This document shows, piece by piece, positions 1 through 10,717 of a DNA stretch of 64,000 bases. Position numbers and translations under genes: made by a program. Positions within the stretch are counted from its first letter, which is position 1. Each line of letters begins with the position of its first letter. The stretch covers positions 62,001 to 126,000 of the forward strand of contig PHEY01000007.1 of assembly GCA_002841335.1 (NCBI GenBank), read 5' to 3'. Below the pieces are notes generated by a model. It worked only from the letters and a program-made list of their open reading frames with translations. It made no database searches and was not told where the DNA came from. The stretch is from Actinobacteria bacterium HGW-Actinobacteria-2. GTDB taxonomy: Bacteria; Actinomycetota; Actinomycetes; Propionibacteriales; Propionibacteriaceae.

Positions 1-324
1 GCACAGCTGGGCACTGGTGGGCATCTGACGGCCCTGCGGCGGACCCGGGTAGGTGGCTTCGATCTCGACCTGGTGGCCCTCGACGCCGACGGTTTGGCCG
101 GTGAGTCCGCGCCAGAACTGTTGAGCATGGCCGAGGTGGCACGCCGCGCCTTCGACGTGGTCGACGTGGACGCCGACGCGGCGCGGGAAGTGAGTTTTGG
201 GCGCGCCTTGGACATCAGCGTGCCCACCGACCCGACCGCGCTGCTGCGCGACCATCAACTGCTCGCCTTGTACCGGCCGGACGGTCCTGCGCATGCGGTT
301 CCGGTGGCGGTGCTGGCCGGGTGA
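1..324 (+). CDS. truB: tRNA pseudouridine(55) synthase TruB, C-terminal part
   Basis: The frame is open from base 1 to the TGA at 322-324, so only the last 107 codons are present and the start lies outside the window. The opening residues GTGGHLTALRRTRVGGF match the conserved TruB segment after the catalytic core (family form GAHLTALRRTRSGPF). TruB makes pseudouridine 55 in the T-loop of tRNA in the cytosol. The catalytic aspartate is upstream and cannot be checked. The remainder resembles the short C-terminal PUA-like tail of actinobacterial TruB. It is followed by ribF after 63 bases, a common truB-ribF arrangement. Confidence 0.88.
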   Translation, partial: AQLGTGGHLTALRRTRVGGFDLDLVALDADGLAGESAPELLSMAEVARRAFDVVDVDADAAREVSFGRALDISVPTDPTALLRDHQLLALYRPDGPAHAVPVAVLAG

Positions 325-387
325 GCCGCGAACCGGCGCGGCATTGATAATGTTGGCAGCCGGACAAACCGGATCGGAAAGGCGTTC

Positions 388-1314
388 ATGGGTTCGTCAG
401 TAGTCGTCATCGGCAACTTCGACGGCGTCCATCCGGGGCATCGAGGAGTGCTGGCCGAAGCCAAGCGACGCCATCCGGAGCTTCCGTTGGTGGTGGTCAC
501 CTTCTGGCCGCACCCGGTCTCGGTGCTTCGCCCGCAGACCGCGCCGTTGTTGCTGACCAGCCTGGAAGCCCGCATCGAACACCTCAGCGAGGCCGGGGCC
601 GACCGTGTTCGCGTCATTGACTTCACTCCCGAGTTCGCCGCGCTGTCGCCGGCTGAGTTCGTCGAGGAGGTCCTGCTGCCGCTGGACCCGGAACTGGTCG
701 TGGTGGGGGAGAACTTCCGCTTCGGGCACCTGGCCGCCGGCTCGGTGCGCACCCTGGCCGAACTGGCCGGCGGCCGCTTCGAGGTCGAGGGACTGCCGCT
801 AGTGCGCTTCGGCGACGAGGACACCTGTTCGACCCGTATCCGCGAGGCCCTGGCCGTCGGCGACGTGGTGCATGCCGCCGAGCACCTGGGACGTCCGTTC
901 TGCTTCCGGGGGGTGGTGGCCCACGGCGACCAGCGGGGACGCCTGCTGGGCTTCCCGACGGCGAACCTGCCGGTCCCGGTCGAGTTGGCCTTCCCCGATG
1001 ACGGCGTCTACGCCGGCTGGGTGACCCGCCGTGACGGCCTGGACGGCCACGGCGAGGCGTTGCCGCCGGGCGCTGCTGCCGAACGCTGGCCGGCCGCGAT
1101 CTCGGTGGGCACCAACCCGACCTTCGATGGCCTGTCCCGCCGGGTGGAGTCCTATGTGTTGGACCGCGATGACCTGGAGCTGTACGGCGCGCCGATCTCG
1201 GTCGAGTTCGCCGCTCGGATCCGCGGGCAGATCAAGTTCACCGACATCGACGCCCTGATCGCTCAAATGCACGACGACGTCCGGCAATGCCGGACGTTGC
1301 TCGGTCTGAGCTGA
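388..1314 (+). CDS. ribF: Bifunctional riboflavin kinase/FAD synthetase RibF
   Basis: This 308-residue protein has the normal length for prokaryotic RibF. The N-terminal half is the FMN adenylyltransferase with the nucleotidyl-transferase motif GNFDGVHPGH at residues 9-18. The C-terminal third is the riboflavin kinase, seen in RGRLLGFPTANL near residue 190 and the SVGTNPTFDG stretch. It phosphorylates riboflavin to FMN and adenylates FMN to FAD. The ATG at 388 has a GGAAAGG ribosome-binding site just upstream. The FAD supply suits the many flavoproteins further along (SdhA, the HdrA-like proteins), though that link is only circumstantial. Confidence 0.95.
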   Translation: MGSSVVVIGNFDGVHPGHRGVLAEAKRRHPELPLVVVTFWPHPVSVLRPQTAPLLLTSLEARIEHLSEAGADRVRVIDFTPEFAALSPAEFVEEVLLPLDPELVVVGENFRFGHLAAGSVRTLAELAGGRFEVEGLPLVRFGDEDTCSTRIREALAVGDVVHAAEHLGRPFCFRGVVAHGDQRGRLLGFPTANLPVPVELAFPDDGVYAGWVTRRDGLDGHGEALPPGAAAERWPAAISVGTNPTFDGLSRRVESYVLDRDDLELYGAPISVEFAARIRGQIKFTDIDALIAQMHDDVRQCRTLLGLS

Positions 1315-1356
1315 TTCGCTGGGCCGGCTTCGGCTCTCTCCCCCCTCACCGAGGTG

Positions 1357-1420
1357 TGAACAGCACAGTGTTTGAACAGCGCAGTGTTTGAACAGCACAG
1401 TGTTTGAACAGCACAGTGCC
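1357..1420. repeat. Four tandem copies of a 16-bp repeat between convergent genes
   Basis: Four head-to-tail copies of TGAACAGCACAGTGTT run without spacers at 1357-1372, 1373-1388 (one A to G change), 1389-1404 and 1405-1420 (last two bases CC). The fourth copy is also the left arm of the hairpin at 1408-1464, so three extra copies of that arm are stacked beside it. It looks like slippage duplication of a terminator arm. Confidence 0.9.
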
Positions 1421-1464
1421 CCCGGGAGGCCGCGCGAGGCGGCCCGCCGAGGGCACTGTGCTGT
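1408..1464. terminator. Hairpin between convergent ribF and pntB
   Basis: A perfect 14-bp inverted repeat (ACAGCACAGTGCCC at 1408-1421, complement at 1451-1464) encloses a 29-base GC-rich loop. It ends five bases before the pntB stop on the opposite strand, so it can end transcription from both sides. There is no long U run, which is common for terminators in actinobacteria. Confidence 0.7.
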
Positions 1465-1468
1465 GTGA

Positions 1469-2953
1469 CTAGCTGTCCAGGGATCGAAGGATGTCCTCCA
1501 CTCGCTGCTTGGCGTCGCCGAACAGCATCTGGGTGTTCTCCTTGAAGAACAGCGGGTTCTGGACACCGGCGTAGCCGGTGGCCATGGACCGCTTGAAGAC
1601 GATCACGTTCTCGGCCTTCCAGACCTCCAGCACCGGCATGCCGGCGATGGGGGAGCCCGGGTCGTCCAAGGCGGCCGGGTTCACGGTGTCGTTGGCACCG
1701 ATAACCAGGACCACATCGGTCTCGGCGAAGTCCTCGTTGATCTCGTCCATCTCCAGAACGATGTCGTAGGGGACGTTCGCCTCGGCCAGCAGCACGTTCA
1801 TGTGGCCCGGCAGACGCCCGGCAACCGGGTGCACACCGAAACGGACGTTGACACCCTGGGCGCGCAGCTTGCTGGTGATCTCGGCCACCGGGTACTGGGC
1901 CTTGGCCACCGCCATGCCGTAGCCGGGGGTGATGATCACGCTGCGAGCGTTGCGAAGCATCTCGGCTGCGCCAGCAGCGTCGATCTCGCGGTGCTCGCCG
2001 TGTTCATCGGACGAGGCCGCCACGGTGCCGGTGTCGACACCGAAGCCGCCCAGGATCACCGAGATGAACGAGCGGTTCATCGCCCGGCACATGATGTAGC
2101 TCAGGATCGCACCCGAAGAACCGACCAACGAGCCGGTGATGATCAGCAGGTTGTTGTTCAGCATGAAGCCGGCAGCAGCCGCCGCCCAGCCGGAGTACGA
2201 GTTCAGCATCGACACCACGACCGGCATGTCGCCGCCGCCGATGGCCGCCACCATATGGAAGCCGAGCAGGAAGCCGATCGCCGCGATCGCGATGATCAAG
2301 ATCCAACCCAGGGTGGTCGGCTCGTGGTCAGCGCCGGTGCCGGAGATGGTGAACCAGATCATCAGTGCGAAGAACAGCACGAAGCCGAACAGGTTGAGGA
2401 TGTTGCGACCGGGCAGCGTCAGCGGCGCGGAGCTCATCTTGGCCGACAGCTTCAGGTAAGCGATCACCGAGCCGGTGAAGGTGTAAGCACCGATCAGCAC
2501 GCCCAGCGCGACCTCGACCAGGTGGACGGGGCCACCGGCGCCATCCGGAACGGCGAAGGAGTTGAAGCCGACCAGGACTGCAGCCATACCCACGAACGAG
2601 TGGAAGATGGCGATCAGTTCCGGCATCTGGGTCATCTCGACCTTGCGGGCGATCGGCGTACCGATCAGGGCACCGATCAGCAGCACGGCCACAATCAGAG
2701 CCAAGGTCATCAGCGGTGACTGGCGGGTGGCCTGCACCAGGGGATCGGGGTCGACCGAGGCCAGGTAGGAATCCCACACCGAAGCGCTGATCGTGGCGAT
2801 CAGCGCCAGGACCATGCCGATCATGCCGGCGATGTTGCCCATGCGGGCGGTGGTCTGCTTGGACAGCCCGGCCAGGGACAGGATGAACAGCACCCCGGCG
2901 ACGATGTACGCCCCGACGATCAACTGATCGATGTTTTCCGTAGTGAGCAGCAT
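1469..2953 (-). CDS. pntB: Proton-translocating NAD(P) transhydrogenase subunit beta
   Basis: This 494-residue protein has about nine hydrophobic helices over roughly residues 1-300 (domain II) and then a soluble NADP(H)-binding domain III. Domain III shows the [11 protein letters not shown] nucleotide-binding loop and [12 protein letters not shown], both typical of PntB. With PntA it couples hydride transfer between NADH and NADP+ to proton movement across the membrane, usually making NADPH. It is about 30 residues longer than the E. coli protein. It lies two bases after pntA and is clearly co-transcribed with it. Confidence 0.95.
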   Translation of the reverse strand: MLLTTENIDQLIVGAYIVAGVLFILSLAGLSKQTTARMGNIAGMIGMVLALIATISASVWDSYLASVDPDPLVQATRQSPLMTLALIVAVLLIGALIGTPIARKVEMTQMPELIAIFHSFVGMAAVLVGFNSFAVPDGAGGPVHLVEVALGVLIGAYTFTGSVIAYLKLSAKMSSAPLTLPGRNILNLFGFVLFFALMIWFTISGTGADHEPTTLGWILIIAIAAIGFLLGFHMVAAIGGGDMPVVVSMLNSYSGWAAAAAGFMLNNNLLIITGSLVGSSGAILSYIMCRAMNRSFISVILGGFGVDTGTVAASSDEHGEHREIDAAGAAEMLRNARSVIITPGYGMAVAKAQYPVAEITSKLRAQGVNVRFGVHPVAGRLPGHMNVLLAEANVPYDIVLEMDEINEDFAETDVVLVIGANDTVNPAALDDPGSPIAGMPVLEVWKAENVIVFKRSMATGYAGVQNPLFFKENTQMLFGDAKQRVEDILRSLDS

Positions 2954-2955
2954 GC

Positions 2956-4512
2956 TCAGGCCTCCTTCTTGAACATGCCGAGCATCCGGTAGGAGACCAG
3001 GAAGCCGCCGAAGATGTTGATCGAAGCGATGGCGGCGGCGATGAAGCTCATCACCAGCACCGCCCAGTTAGTGGAGCCGAGCTGCAGCACCGCGCCGACC
3101 AGGATGATGCCCGAGATCGCGTTGGTCTGTGCCATCAGGGGAGTGTGGAGCGAGTGCGCCACACCGCTGATCACGTAGAAGCCGACGACCACGGCCAAGG
3201 CGAAGACCGTGAAGGCCCCGACGAAGCTCGCTGGGGAGAAGGTCACCGCGACGATCACCAGAATGGCCGCCAGGATCGACGTCCACATGTTGCGCCGGCT
3301 CTTGGCCTTGGCTTCGGCTGCCAGGCGCAAGGCCTTGGCCTCGGGATCCTCAACCTCCACGACAGCTGCAGCGGCCGTGGGGGCCGCTGAGACTTGCACC
3401 GGTGGTGGCGGCCACAGCACTTCGCCGTCCTTGGTGCAGGTCATGCCCCGGACCACCACGTCTTCGAAGTCGAGGGTGACTTCGCCGTCCTTATTCGGGG
3501 TGAGCAGCTTGAACAGGTTGACGATGTTGGTGCCGAACAGCTGGGAAGCCTGCGTTGGCAGGCGTCCGGCCAGGTCGGTGTAACCGATGATCTTCACGCC
3601 GTTCTCGGTCACCACCAGCTTGTCGGGCTGGGAACCCTCCACGTTGCCGCCGTTGGAGGCGGCCATGTCCACGATCACCGAGCCCGGCTTCATCGTGGCC
3701 ACCATCTCGGCGGTGATGAGCCGGGGCGCGGGGCGTCCGGGGATCAACGCGGTGGTGATGATGATGTCGACGTCCTTGCACTGATCGGCGTACAGCTGGG
3801 CTGCAGCCTCCTTGTAGGCGTCGGACGCTTCCTTGGCGTAGCCGTCGGAGGACTTCTGTTGCTCGGCCTGAACGGCGAGGAACTCACCACCCATCGACTG
3901 AACCTGCTCGGCCACCTCGGCCCGTAGGTCGGTCGCGCGCACGATCGCACCCAGCGACTTCGCCGTGCCGATCGCGGCCAGACCGGCCACACCAGCACCC
4001 GAGACAAACACCTTCGCCGGCGGAACCTTGCCGGCTGCGGTCACCTGGCCGGTGAAGAACGAACCGAACTCGTTGGCCGCTTCGACCACCGCGCGGTAGC
4101 CGGCGATGTTGGCCATCGAGCTGAGCACGTCCAAGGCCTGAGCCCGCGAGATACGCGGGACAGCGTCCATGGCCATCGCCGTGACGCCGCGCTTGTTCAG
4201 CTTCTCGATCAGTTCAGGGCTGCGACCCGGCGCCAGCAGCGAGATCAAGATGGTGCCCTTCGCCAACTGAGTGATCTCTTTGGCGCTGGGTGGGTTGATC
4301 TTGGCCACCACCGGAGCGGCCCAGGTCGTGGCCCGATCGCTGATGGTGGCGCCGGCTGCTTCGAAGTCGGCATCAGGGTAAGAGGACTTGGCGCCAGCGC
4401 CGGCTTCGACGATGACGCTGTGTCCGAGTTTGATGAGTTGGGCTACCGTCTTGGGGGTAGCCGCAACGCGCGTCTCCCCTTTGAGGGTTTCCAGAGGAAT
4501 CCCGATCTGCAT
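2956..4512 (-). CDS. pntA: Proton-translocating NAD(P) transhydrogenase subunit alpha (fused PntAA-PntAB)
   Basis: This 518-residue protein has the fused E. coli-like form. It consists of an N-terminal NAD(H)-binding domain I ([41 protein letters not shown] is the Rossmann fold near residue 170), a linker rich in Ala and Val, and four C-terminal transmembrane helices from about residue 410. Many actinobacteria split this subunit in two, so the fusion is worth noting. The ATG at 4512 is preceded on the minus strand by GGAAGGA. Promoters for this operon and for rpsO must lie in the 276-base divergent gap 4513-4788, where I see no other gene. Confidence 0.95.
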   Translation of the reverse strand: MQIGIPLETLKGETRVAATPKTVAQLIKLGHSVIVEAGAGAKSSYPDADFEAAGATISDRATTWAAPVVAKINPPSAKEITQLAKGTILISLLAPGRSPELIEKLNKRGVTAMAMDAVPRISRAQALDVLSSMANIAGYRAVVEAANEFGSFFTGQVTAAGKVPPAKVFVSGAGVAGLAAIGTAKSLGAIVRATDLRAEVAEQVQSMGGEFLAVQAEQQKSSDGYAKEASDAYKEAAAQLYADQCKDVDIIITTALIPGRPAPRLITAEMVATMKPGSVIVDMAASNGGNVEGSQPDKLVVTENGVKIIGYTDLAGRLPTQASQLFGTNIVNLFKLLTPNKDGEVTLDFEDVVVRGMTCTKDGEVLWPPPPVQVSAAPTAAAAVVEVEDPEAKALRLAAEAKAKSRRNMWTSILAAILVIVAVTFSPASFVGAFTVFALAVVVGFYVISGVAHSLHTPLMAQTNAISGIILVGAVLQLGSTNWAVLVMSFIAAAIASINIFGGFLVSYRMLGMFKKEA

Positions 4513-4788
4513 GGGTAGTTGAGTCCTTCCAGTGGAGCCGGACCTGCCGGGCCTGCTCGCCGTAGCGTAGTGCTAGGTAAGACTGCGTGGTGCCGTTGAC
4601 GACACATGGGCTCGCGATGTGGGCGGGCCCGATTCGCCGCTGAGGCGGCTGGACCGGTAGACTGCGGGACGCCGTCACGACGGCCGCGGACGCGTAAGAG
4701 CTTCCCAGCGGATTTGTTCACTCAAAGATCGCGCCACTAGGCAGGGAAGCGCCGCGCAACGGGAAACCGAAAGGAGAGCAGCACCTTC

Positions 4789-5052
4789 ATGGACGCTGAC
4801 ACCAAGAAGAAGATCATCGAAGAGTACGCCGTCACCCCGGGCGACACCGGTTCGCCGGACGTGCAGATCGCGCTGCTCACCAAGCGGATCTCGCACCTGA
4901 CTGAACACCTCAAGATGCACAAGGGTGACCACCACAGCCGCCGGGGCCTGATGCTCATGGTCGGCCAGCGTCGCCGCCTGCTCAACTACGTCGCCAAGAA
5001 CGACATTGAGCACTACCGCTCCCTGATCGCGCGCCTCGGCCTGCGTCGGTGA
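4789..5052 (+). CDS. rpsO: 30S ribosomal protein S15
   Basis: An 87-residue protein (family about 89) carrying the S15 signature [23 protein letters not shown] and the basic end [14 protein letters not shown]15 binds the central domain of 16S rRNA early in 30S assembly. The start ATG at 4789 follows a GAAAGGAGAG ribosome-binding site. It is followed by pnp, the usual rpsO-pnp pairing, with a strong hairpin between them. Confidence 0.96.
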   Translation: MDADTKKKIIEEYAVTPGDTGSPDVQIALLTKRISHLTEHLKMHKGDHHSRRGLMLMVGQRRRLLNYVAKNDIEHYRSLIARLGLRR

Positions 5053-5069
5053 CACAAGCTTCATGATTG

Positions 5070-5096
5070 GCCGGTGACGGGAACTCCGTCACCGGC
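5070..5096 (+). terminator. Hairpin between rpsO and pnp
   Basis: A perfect 11-bp stem, GCCGGTGACGG at 5070-5080 and its complement at 5086-5096, has a five-base loop and a short T-rich tail. It can end rpsO transcripts. In other bacteria a hairpin at this place is also an RNase III cleavage site for pnp autoregulation; whether that holds here is unknown. Confidence 0.7.
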
Positions 5097-5242
5097 TCGT
5101 CGTGCTTCTCACAACTCAACAACGCCCCGCACCAGGCTTGTTTTGGTCCTCGGTAGTGACTCTCGGGCAGCGAATGCAACCCGCGAGCCTCGATCGAAGA
5201 CCGGGCGAGACCGTGGGTGGGGCCATCGGGAAAGGAATCCCC

Positions 5243-7450
5243 ATGGAAGGCCCTGACCTTCATTTCACCGAGGCCGTGATTGACAACGGCGCTCTGGGCA
5301 AGCACATCGTCCGGTTCGAGACCGGTCTGCTCGCCCGCCAGGCCAACGGCAGCGCCGCTGTCTACCTTGACGGCGACACCATGTTGTTGTCGGCCACCAC
5401 TGCTGCGAAGAACCCGCGTGACGCGGTCGACTTCTTCCCGCTGACCGTCGATGTCGAAGAGCGTATGTACGCCGCGGGTCGTATCCCCGGTTCGTTCTTC
5501 CGTCGCGAGGGTCGGCCCTCCGAAGGCGCCATCCTGGCGTGCCGCCTGACCGACCGTCCGCTACGTCCTTGCTTCGTCAAGGGCCTGCGCAACGAGGTCC
5601 AGGTGGTCATCACCGTCATGGCCCTCAACCCCAACGTCCGCTACGACGTGCTGGCCATCAACGCCGGTTCGGCCTCCACCACACTGGCTGGCCTGCCGTT
5701 CTCCGGCCCGGTCGGTGGCCTGCGGATCGCCCTGATCGGCGATCAGTGGGTCGGTTTCCCGACCGTCGACCAGATGGAACAGTCCACCTTCGAGATGGCC
5801 ATCGCGGGTCGGGTCCTGCCCGACGGCGATGTCGCGATCATGATGGTCGAGGCTGAGTCCACCGAAGCCACCTGGGAGCTGGTGCGCTCGGGTCGCACTG
5901 CTCCGACCGAAGAGGTTGTGGCTCAGGGCATCGAGGCGGCCAAGCCGTTCATCAAGGCCCTGTGTGATGCGCAGGCCGAGCTGGCCGCGATGGCCCCCAA
6001 GGCCGTCCAGCAGTTCCCGGTCTTCCTCGACTACGAGGCCGACGTCTTCGCCGCCGTTGAGGCTGCGGGCACCGATCGCCTCAAGGCCGTGATGAGCATC
6101 GTGGGCAAGCAGGAGCGCGAGACCGCGACCGAAGAGCTCAAGGATGCCCTGCATGCCGAGCTCGATGGCCAGTTCCCCGATCGGGAGAAGGAGATCAGCG
6201 GCGCGTTCCGGTCGCTGACCAAGAAGGTCGTGCGTTACCGCACTTTGACCGAGCAGGTCCGCATCGACGGCCGTGGCGTTCGCGACATCCGCACCCTGAG
6301 TGCCGAGGTCGGCGTTCTGCCCCGGGTGCACGGTTCGGCGCTGTTCCAGCGCGGCGAGACCCAGATCCTGGGTGTCTCCACGCTGAACATGCTCGACATG
6401 GAGCAGAAGCTCGACACGCTGTCGCCCGAGACCACCAAGCGCTACATGCACAACTACAACTTCCCGCCGTACTCCACCGGTGAGACCGGTCGGGTCGGTT
6501 CGCCGAAGCGGCGCGAAATCGGCCACGGTGCGCTCGCCGAGCGTGCGCTGGTGCCGGTGCTGCCGAAGCGGGACGAGTTCCCCTACGCCATCCGTGAGGT
6601 CTCCGAAGCCCTGGGCTCCAACGGCTCCACCTCGATGGGTTCGGTGTGTGCGTCCAGCCTGGCGCTGTTGAACGCCGGTGTGCCGCTGAAGGCCCCGGTC
6701 GCCGGCATCGCGATGGGTCTGATGAGCGAAGAGATCGACGGCCAGACCCGTTACGTGGCGCTGACCGACATCCTCGGCGCCGAAGATGCCCTAGGCGACA
6801 TGGACTTCAAGGTCGCCGGTACTCGGGACTTCGTCACCGCGTTGCAGCTGGACACCAAGCTGGACGGCATCCCCTCTGAGGTGCTGGCCGGTGCGCTGCA
6901 GCAGGCTCGTGAGGCTCGTCACACCATCTTGGACGTGATGGCCGAAGCGATCGACACCCCCGACGAGCTGAGCCCCTACGCTCCGCGGATCATCACCATC
7001 CGGATCCCGGTCGACAAGATCGGCGAGGTCATCGGGCCGAAGGGCAAGATGATCAACCAGATCCAGGACGACACCGGCGCGAACATCTCCATCGAGGACG
7101 ACGGCACCATCTACATCGGTGCTGACAACGGTGATTCCGCTGAGGCGGCCCGCAGCCTGATCAACGCCATCGCCAACCCGACGATGCCGGAGAAGGGCGA
7201 GCGCTACCTGGGCACCGTGGTGAAGATCATGCCGTTCGGCGCGTTCATCTCCCTGCTCCCGGGCAAGGACGGCCTGCTGCACATCTCCAAGATGCGCGCG
7301 CTCGCCGGCGGTGGCCGCGTGGAGAACGCCGAGGACGTGGTCAGCGTCGGCCAGAAGATCCAGGTCGAGATCTCCGACATCGACGACAAGGGCAAGCTCA
7401 GCTTGATCCCGGTTGTCGAGGAGAACGCCGAGGCCCCGGCCGAAGCCTGA
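5243..7450 (+). CDS. pnp: Polyribonucleotide nucleotidyltransferase (PNPase)
   Basis: A 735-residue protein with two RNase PH-like domains, a KH domain ([20 protein letters not shown]) and a C-terminal S1 domain ([20 protein letters not shown]). It degrades RNA 3' to 5' by phosphorolysis. I chose the ATG at 5243 because GGGAAAGGAA precedes it and the protein then begins [19 protein letters not shown] as in other actinobacterial PNPases. The frame stays open upstream to 5102, but that extension overlaps the rpsO-pnp leader and has no family similarity. Confidence 0.95.
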   Translation: MEGPDLHFTEAVIDNGALGKHIVRFETGLLARQANGSAAVYLDGDTMLLSATTAAKNPRDAVDFFPLTVDVEERMYAAGRIPGSFFRREGRPSEGAILACRLTDRPLRPCFVKGLRNEVQVVITVMALNPNVRYDVLAINAGSASTTLAGLPFSGPVGGLRIALIGDQWVGFPTVDQMEQSTFEMAIAGRVLPDGDVAIMMVEAESTEATWELVRSGRTAPTEEVVAQGIEAAKPFIKALCDAQAELAAMAPKAVQQFPVFLDYEADVFAAVEAAGTDRLKAVMSIVGKQERETATEELKDALHAELDGQFPDREKEISGAFRSLTKKVVRYRTLTEQVRIDGRGVRDIRTLSAEVGVLPRVHGSALFQRGETQILGVSTLNMLDMEQKLDTLSPETTKRYMHNYNFPPYSTGETGRVGSPKRREIGHGALAERALVPVLPKRDEFPYAIREVSEALGSNGSTSMGSVCASSLALLNAGVPLKAPVAGIAMGLMSEEIDGQTRYVALTDILGAEDALGDMDFKVAGTRDFVTALQLDTKLDGIPSEVLAGALQQAREARHTILDVMAEAIDTPDELSPYAPRIITIRIPVDKIGEVIGPKGKMINQIQDDTGANISIEDDGTIYIGADNGDSAEAARSLINAIANPTMPEKGERYLGTVVKIMPFGAFISLLPGKDGLLHISKMRALAGGGRVENAEDVVSVGQKIQVEISDIDDKGKLSLIPVVEENAEAPAEA

Positions 7451-7458
7451 TCGTCAGC

Positions 7459-7500
7459 GCAAAGCCGGCGTCCCGCAGTCGCGGGGCGCCGGCTTTTGCG
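7459..7500 (+). terminator. Terminator of pnp
   Basis: A long stem CGCAAAGCCGGCG with CGCCGGCTTTTGCG on the far side, extended inward by TCCCGC/GCGGGG around the AGTC loop and containing TTTT in the right arm. It starts nine bases after the pnp stop. Confidence 0.85.
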
Positions 7501-7558
7501 TCCCCTCTGCGCCCTCCCCGCCCCCTCCCCGCGCCCCCGCCCCCCGCCCCCCGACAGA

Positions 7559-7617
7559 AGCCCCCGAATCGCGCATCCGCTACCGGAATTTCGGGGGCTG
7601 ATGCGCACTTCGGGGGC
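7559..7617. other. Interleaved inverted repeats, pseudoknot-like
   Basis: Element A (AGCCCCCGAA, 7559-7568) has its complement at 7590-7599 and a second near-complement (TTCGGGGGC) at 7609-7617. Element B (GCGCATC, 7571-7577) has its complement at 7600-7606. The order A-B-A'-B'-A'' is that of an H-type pseudoknot with a competing third arm. It lies between the pnp terminator and the end of the minus-strand gene at 7660, after a C-rich stretch. It may be that gene's terminator or an RNA element; no known family is recognised. Confidence 0.6.
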
Positions 7618-7659
7618 ATGTGCCTGAGGTGGGGGGGGGAGGGAGGGAGGGAGTCGAGG

Positions 7660-8805
7660 TCAGATGAGGGTGCCGCCGAACCACATGCCGGTGAGGAACA
7701 GGGTCTGCAGTGCGCTGATGCCGACCAGGAGCACCCAGACCGGCTTGGGGAGCCGCAGGACGGTTACTCCGACCAGCATCAAGGCGTCGTGGCGGTACCA
7801 GGCCGACCACGCGCCAGAGGTCAGCGGCATCACCATGGCGCCGATCACCATCAACACCGCGGCCCCCTGCCACGGCTGCAGTTCGCGCTTGTAGGCCAGC
7901 CAGCCGGCGCAACCGAGAATGATCAGGCAGAGCACCACGTTCAGCACCAACTGGGGCTGATGGGCGGTCAGTGAGTGCGCCGTCAGCCAGTGGTCGGCCA
8001 CCTCCGGGCTGTGGCGGAACTGGATCTTGTAGAAGCGGACGAGTTGCTCCAGCGGGTCATGCCAACCCAGGTTGTGGAACGACTCGTTCTGGTGTTGGAA
8101 GTAGATCGTCCAGCTGCCGGTGTCGTGGTAGATCGTCCACAGCGATACGAGCAGGGCCGACGCTGCACCAGCGGTGGCCGCGGCCACTCGCCACAGCCGT
8201 CCAGGCCAGGTGAACTTCCGCCAGCCGAACAGCACCGAGGCTGCGATCGCGCCGACCGCGATCACCCCGACGATGTGGGTGGACAACGCCACGAACCCGC
8301 CCAAGCCTGCCACCCACCAGCGCTGCTCGCGGATGCCGACCAGCACCAGCAGTAGCCCGTAGAGGCACATCGAGACGCCGAACACCACGTGGAAGTAGAC
8401 CGAGCCCGGGAAGACGGCTGCCAGGGCCATCGCGCCGATCGAGGTGGTGCTGATCTTGTTGTCGAACAGTCGCCACAACAACAGCATTGCGCCGAGGAAG
8501 AAGACCTCGCTGACCAGCACTCCGGCCAGTTCGCCGGGGATCCCCAACCAGGACACCGCTCGGATGGACATCGGGTAGCCGGGGAACCAGGCGGTGTTGC
8601 CGCACCAAAAATCGGGCCAGGTGGGATAGCGATCGATACAACGGAACGACTCGTAGCCCGTCCGTGCGATCGAGAGGTAGTGCTGGCTGTCCCACTTGGC
8701 CCGCTCCAGCGGGTTGAGGTAGTCGCGTCCGGCCAGTGCCGCGGCCAGCCAGGTCACCAGATTGGAGACCAGGTAGGCCGCCACCGGGACCAGGCGAGTG
8801 CGCAT
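7660..8805 (-). CDS. Integral membrane glycosyltransferase-like protein (PIG-V/mannosyltransferase type)
   Basis: A 381-residue protein with many hydrophobic helices through its length. After the first helix comes ERAKWDSQHYLSIARTGY, resembling the W-D-x-x-x-Y-L-x-I-A-x-x-G-Y loop of GT-C enzymes of the PIG-V/ArnT type, which use polyprenyl-phosphate sugars on the outer face of the membrane. I infer a sugar transfer role in envelope glycoconjugates; donor and acceptor are not visible. It is a single gene divergent from dapB. A TAGGGT hexamer lies six bases before the ATG, so the transcript is probably leaderless. Confidence 0.7.
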   Translation of the reverse strand: MRTRLVPVAAYLVSNLVTWLAAALAGRDYLNPLERAKWDSQHYLSIARTGYESFRCIDRYPTWPDFWCGNTAWFPGYPMSIRAVSWLGIPGELAGVLVSEVFFLGAMLLLWRLFDNKISTTSIGAMALAAVFPGSVYFHVVFGVSMCLYGLLLVLVGIREQRWWVAGLGGFVALSTHIVGVIAVGAIAASVLFGWRKFTWPGRLWRVAAATAGAASALLVSLWTIYHDTGSWTIYFQHQNESFHNLGWHDPLEQLVRFYKIQFRHSPEVADHWLTAHSLTAHQPQLVLNVVLCLIILGCAGWLAYKRELQPWQGAAVLMVIGAMVMPLTSGAWSAWYRHDALMLVGVTVLRLPKPVWVLLVGISALQTLFLTGMWFGGTLI

Positions 8806-8811
8806 CCTGAA

Positions 8812-8817
8812 ACCCTA
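8812..8817 (-). promoter_or_regulatory. Likely -10 element of a leaderless promoter
   Basis: TAGGGT on the minus strand with six bases to the ATG at 8805, fitting a TANNNT -10 and transcription starting at the start codon. No ribosome-binding site is present. Confidence 0.5.
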
Positions 8818-8862
8818 GTCGCTGCGGCAACGCAGGGGTTGCTCGGTCCGTCCACCCTATGA

Positions 8863-9621
<759 letters not shown>

Positions 9622-9700
9622 CCCCCGCGGTCACGCCCGCAACCTGTTCGCCATGTCGGCGGACTGCTAGCGTCGAAGAAACCCGAGAAATGGGGCAACC

Positions 9701-10699
9701 GTGATCCGACTGATCCTGCTCGCCGTTCAGGTCGCAGCGCTGGTCGTCGGCCCGGTGCCGGCGTCGCCGTCCGTCGTGGCGCCGTCGAGTGCCCTTCCCA
9801 TAGAGGGATACCTGATGGATGCCGATGGTGCGATCGGTCACCTCGAAGCCAACATCGCCGCGATCAGCATCGTCGGTGTAGACGGGGTCACCCTCACTCG
9901 CTCCGGCGGCGGTCTTACCGCAACCCCCGACATCGCGGTTGAGGCCATTGCTCTGGCCCATCGCAACGGGAAGAAGGCCGAACTGCTGCTCTCGAACTAC
10001 TCCGAGTCGCTGGGCGACTTCTCTCCGGCGATCGCCAAGCGGCTGCTGACGAGCACCAGGCACCGGGCGGCGGTGGTCAAGGCGCTAGTGGCACGGGTGA
10101 AGAAGTACGGCTTCGACGGGGTGCAGGTGGACCTGGAGTCGCTGAAGCCGAGCTACGCAGCCGGGTTGACGGCCTTCGTCAAGCAGCTACGCAAGGCACT
10201 GCCGCGCAGCAAGCGGATCTCGATGGCGGTGATGGCCAGCTCTACGGTCAAGGGCTACAAGAATGCCGGCTACCAACTCACCAAGCTGCGCCGGGTGGTC
10301 AGCCGCTTTGTGTTGATGGCCTATGACCAACACGGCCCAGGGTGGAGTTCAGCGGGGCCTGTGGGCGGGACGCCCTGGGTGCAGCAGGTGCTGGCCGGCT
10401 TCATCCGGGCGAAGGTCCGCCGCTCGCAGATCGACCTCGGGGTGGCTCAGTACGGCTACAGCTGGCCCGCCGACGGCACGCCGGGGACATCGCTGAGTGT
10501 GGCTCAGGCCCGCGCGTTGGCCGGCGATCGGGCTGTGTTCGATACCACCCAGCAGGAATGGACGGCCACTCTGGCCGATGGCACCCTGCTGTGGTGGTCG
10601 GATCGAGACACTCTCACCGCGCGTCGACAACTCGCGGCTGACCAGGGACTTCATGGCCTGGCGGTGTGGGAGTTGAGCCTCGCCGATCCGCTCCCTTAG
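9701..10699 (+). CDS. Secreted glycoside hydrolase family 18-like protein
   Basis: A 332-residue protein starting at GTG 9701 with a hydrophobic signal peptide over about residues 1-22, so it is exported. The segment YGFDGVQVDLESLKP carries the D-x-x-x-D-x-E catalytic pattern of GH18 chitinase-like enzymes with the terminal Glu present. MAYDQHG later matches the conserved M-x-Y-D loop. Closest in layout are the single-domain YdhD/SleL-like GH18 proteins acting on peptidoglycan or chitin-type sugars; substrate is not determinable. There is no carbohydrate-binding or LysM domain. It begins 79 bases after dapB and may have its own promoter. Confidence 0.75.
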   Translation: MIRLILLAVQVAALVVGPVPASPSVVAPSSALPIEGYLMDADGAIGHLEANIAAISIVGVDGVTLTRSGGGLTATPDIAVEAIALAHRNGKKAELLLSNYSESLGDFSPAIAKRLLTSTRHRAAVVKALVARVKKYGFDGVQVDLESLKPSYAAGLTAFVKQLRKALPRSKRISMAVMASSTVKGYKNAGYQLTKLRRVVSRFVLMAYDQHGPGWSSAGPVGGTPWVQQVLAGFIRAKVRRSQIDLGVAQYGYSWPADGTPGTSLSVAQARALAGDRAVFDTTQQEWTATLADGTLLWWSDRDTLTARRQLAADQGLHGLAVWELSLADPLP

Positions 10700-10717
10700 G
10701 TGCGGCCCGGGCCGAAC

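Noticed and set aside
1357-1420. A short CRISPR-like array
   Set aside because: The four 16-bp units are directly adjacent with no spacers, and no cas genes are present.
4513-4788. An RNA gene or riboswitch in the pntA-rpsO gap
   Set aside because: Only a tiny GCCGT/ACGGC hairpin is seen at 4671-4684, and no known riboswitch core could be recognised.
5102-5242. Longer N terminus for PNPase
   Set aside because: It covers the rpsO-pnp leader hairpin area, has no family similarity, and the ATG at 5243 has a good ribosome-binding site.
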